In this document: positions 62,658 through 64,000 of the stretch, piece by piece
How positions within the stretch are numbered: the stretch's first letter is position 1
Layout of the letters: every line of letters starts with the position of its first letter
Assembly: GCA_947488905.1 (NCBI GenBank)
Contig: CANLBJ010000001.1
Location: 1-64,000, forward strand
Direction of reading: 5' to 3'
Length of the DNA: 64,000 bases
From: Ulvibacter algarum
GTDB taxonomy: Bacteria > Bacteroidota > Bacteroidia > Flavobacteriales > Flavobacteriaceae
Notes under the pieces: generated by a model
The model's database searches: none
What the model saw: only the letters and a program-made list of their open reading frames with translations
What the model was told of the DNA's origin: nothing
Made by a program: the position numbers and the translations under genes

Positions 62658-64000
62658 ATGATCCAACAAGAACAAAATACATCACAGACAGCTCAAAAAG
62701 CTACAAACTCAAACGACGAATTAATCGCAGCAAGAAAAGAAGCACTAGCTAAAAAAGAGGCGAACAACCATGAAGGCTTTGCATGGCTTAACGAAAATAG
62801 CCGTAACTTTCTTGAAGCTGGTTATCTAACACCAGGCGTAAGCCCAGAGCAACGCATTAGAGAGGTTGCTGAGCGCGCAGAAGAAATTTTGGGTATGCCA
62901 GGTTATGCAGATAAGTTTTATGGCTATATGTCTGAAGGTTATTACTCATTAGCTTCTCCTGTATGGTCTAACTTCGGAAAAAAGAGAGGTTTACCTATTA
63001 GCTGCTTTGGATCTCACATTGATGATGACATAGGAAACATACTTTACACACAATCTGAAGTTGGAATGATGTCTAAACTAGGAGGTGGTACCTCTGGTTA
63101 TTTTGGTAAAATACGTCCTCGTGGTGCCGCTATTAAAAATAATGGTGAAGCATCTGGAGCAGTACATATCATGAGATTGTTTGAGTCTATGGTAGATGTA
63201 GTAAGTCAAGGATCTGTACGTCGCGGTCGTTTTTCTCCTTACTTACCAATAGATCACGCAGATATTAAAGAATTTTTAGAAATAGGAAGTGAAGGAAACC
63301 CTATTCAAGAATTGACACACGGTGTTACCGTTACAAATGCTTGGATGGAAGATATGATTGCTGGTGACGAAGAAAAACGTACTATCTGGGCAAAAGTATT
63401 GCAGAGTCGTGGAGAGATGGGTTACCCTTATGTATTCTTTACAGACAATGCAAACAATGGTGCTGCAGATGTTTATCAAGACAAGAATCACAAGATCTAT
63501 GCAAGTAACTTGTGTACAGAAATAATGTTACCTTCTAATCACGATTGGTCATTTGTTTGTGTACTATCTAGTATCAACGTTTTACACTACGATAAGTGGA
63601 AAGATACAGATGCAGTAGAAACAATGGTATATTTCTTAGATGCTGTAATTACAGAATTTTTAGAAAAACTAGAATCTTATAAAAACTCTGAAGACAGAGA
63701 AGATCGCCAGACTTTCTTGTTTATGGAACGTGCTTATAATTTTGCAAAAGACAACAGAGCGCTTGGTCTAGGAGTATTAGGATGGCACTCATTATTACAG
63801 TCTAAAAAGCACGCCTTTAATAGTCAAGAAGCTTTTAACTTAAACAGCGAAATCTTCAAAAACATTAAAGACAAATCATATAAAGCCTCTGCAGAATTAG
63901 CAGACGTATTTGGTGAGCCAGAAGTATTAAAAGGATATGGCCGTAGAAACGCAACATTAAATGCAGTTGCCCCTACTACATCTTCAGCATTTATATTAGG
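62658..64000 (+). CDS. nrdA: Class I ribonucleotide reductase large subunit (N-terminal part, runs off right edge)
   Basis: 447 residues are present. After a 40-residue charged N-terminus the catalytic barrel begins directly (FAWLNENSRNFLEAGYLTPG), with no ATP-cone. PISCFGSHIDD holds one of the redox cysteines (Cys116), SASGAVHIMRLFESMV-like EASGAVHIMRLFESM is the substrate-phosphate region, and SNLCTEIML carries Asn284, the thiyl-radical Cys286 and Glu288. The end NATLNAVAPTTSSAFILG is in frame at the edge. The missing cone fits with its transfer to NrdB. It lies 1 bp after the nrdB stop. Confidence 0.95.
   Translation, partial: MIQQEQNTSQTAQKATNSNDELIAARKEALAKKEANNHEGFAWLNENSRNFLEAGYLTPGVSPEQRIREVAERAEEILGMPGYADKFYGYMSEGYYSLASPVWSNFGKKRGLPISCFGSHIDDDIGNILYTQSEVGMMSKLGGGTSGYFGKIRPRGAAIKNNGEASGAVHIMRLFESMVDVVSQGSVRRGRFSPYLPIDHADIKEFLEIGSEGNPIQELTHGVTVTNAWMEDMIAGDEEKRTIWAKVLQSRGEMGYPYVFFTDNANNGAADVYQDKNHKIYASNLCTEIMLPSNHDWSFVCVLSSINVLHYDKWKDTDAVETMVYFLDAVITEFLEKLESYKNSEDREDRQTFLFMERAYNFAKDNRALGLGVLGWHSLLQSKKHAFNSQEAFNLNSEIFKNIKDKSYKASAELADVFGEPEVLKGYGRRNATLNAVAPTTSSAFIL

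Overview
This 64 kb window comes from a member of the Bacteroidota, almost certainly a marine Flavobacteriaceae. It is AT-rich, promoters follow the Bacteroidota pattern (TTG about 20 bp upstream of TAnnTTTG), and there are SusC/SusD, a T9SS-secreted metallopeptidase, TonB receptors with N-terminal carboxypeptidase-like domains, and many short outer-membrane barrels. A ribonucleotide reductase whose ATP-cone sits on NrdB recalls Leeuwenhoekiella. The genus cannot be fixed from sequence alone. Most of the window is ordinary chromosome. No insertion sequence, prophage, CRISPR array, rRNA or clear genomic island was seen.

Layout. 1-3532 (-) is the N-terminal part of a very large leucine-rich-repeat surface protein that runs off the left edge. 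3867-12847 (+) holds pyrH, frr, a DUF5686-like barrel, an MMPL/RND exporter, asnS, rpoN and a membrane protein. 12842-16020 (-) holds an outer-membrane barrel and an ExbB/ExbD/ExbD energy-coupling operon. tRNA-Ser(GGA), ansA and tatD (-) follow. 18634-21946 (+) holds a retropepsin-like protease, a two-component pair and an unlisted 38-residue membrane peptide. sucB and sucA (-), a small barrel and a polyprenyl synthase come next. 28113-34936 (+) is a TetR-TolC-HlyD-RND efflux operon. 35137-39478 (-) is a susD/susC pair. 39674-45969 holds aspS, small envelope genes, a cold-shock protein, tadA (-) and dxs. 46003-50128 (-) holds an M36 peptidase and dgt.

50316-59025 looks like a phosphate-starvation locus: a beta-helix lipoprotein plus TonB receptor, a MORN-type protein (-), an OprO/P-like porin and a PiT-PhoU fusion transporter. 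Four promoters here share one layout: 11-bp repeats starting TAACA, then exactly 14 bp, then a weak -7 element. One of the four appears to drive a short terminated RNA (about 55322-55406). A 16-nt stretch of it is perfectly complementary to the region just ahead of the adjacent porin start codon. A Pho-controlled small RNA next to its likely target is the best candidate for an undescribed system in the window. chrA, a DUF6503-like protein, nrdB with an ATP-cone and the start of nrdA complete the right end.

Across the window the 8-mer TTCCGAAG occurs 18 times, 9 in each orientation, within a longer consensus ATTTCCGAAGnAAAA. That is about ten times more than base composition predicts, in genes and in intergenic hairpins, and it resembles an uptake-signal-like repeat. 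Several genes also have a -7 element ending only 4-7 nt before the start codon, which implies leaderless mRNAs. All promoter, terminator and domain calls were made by eye without database searches.
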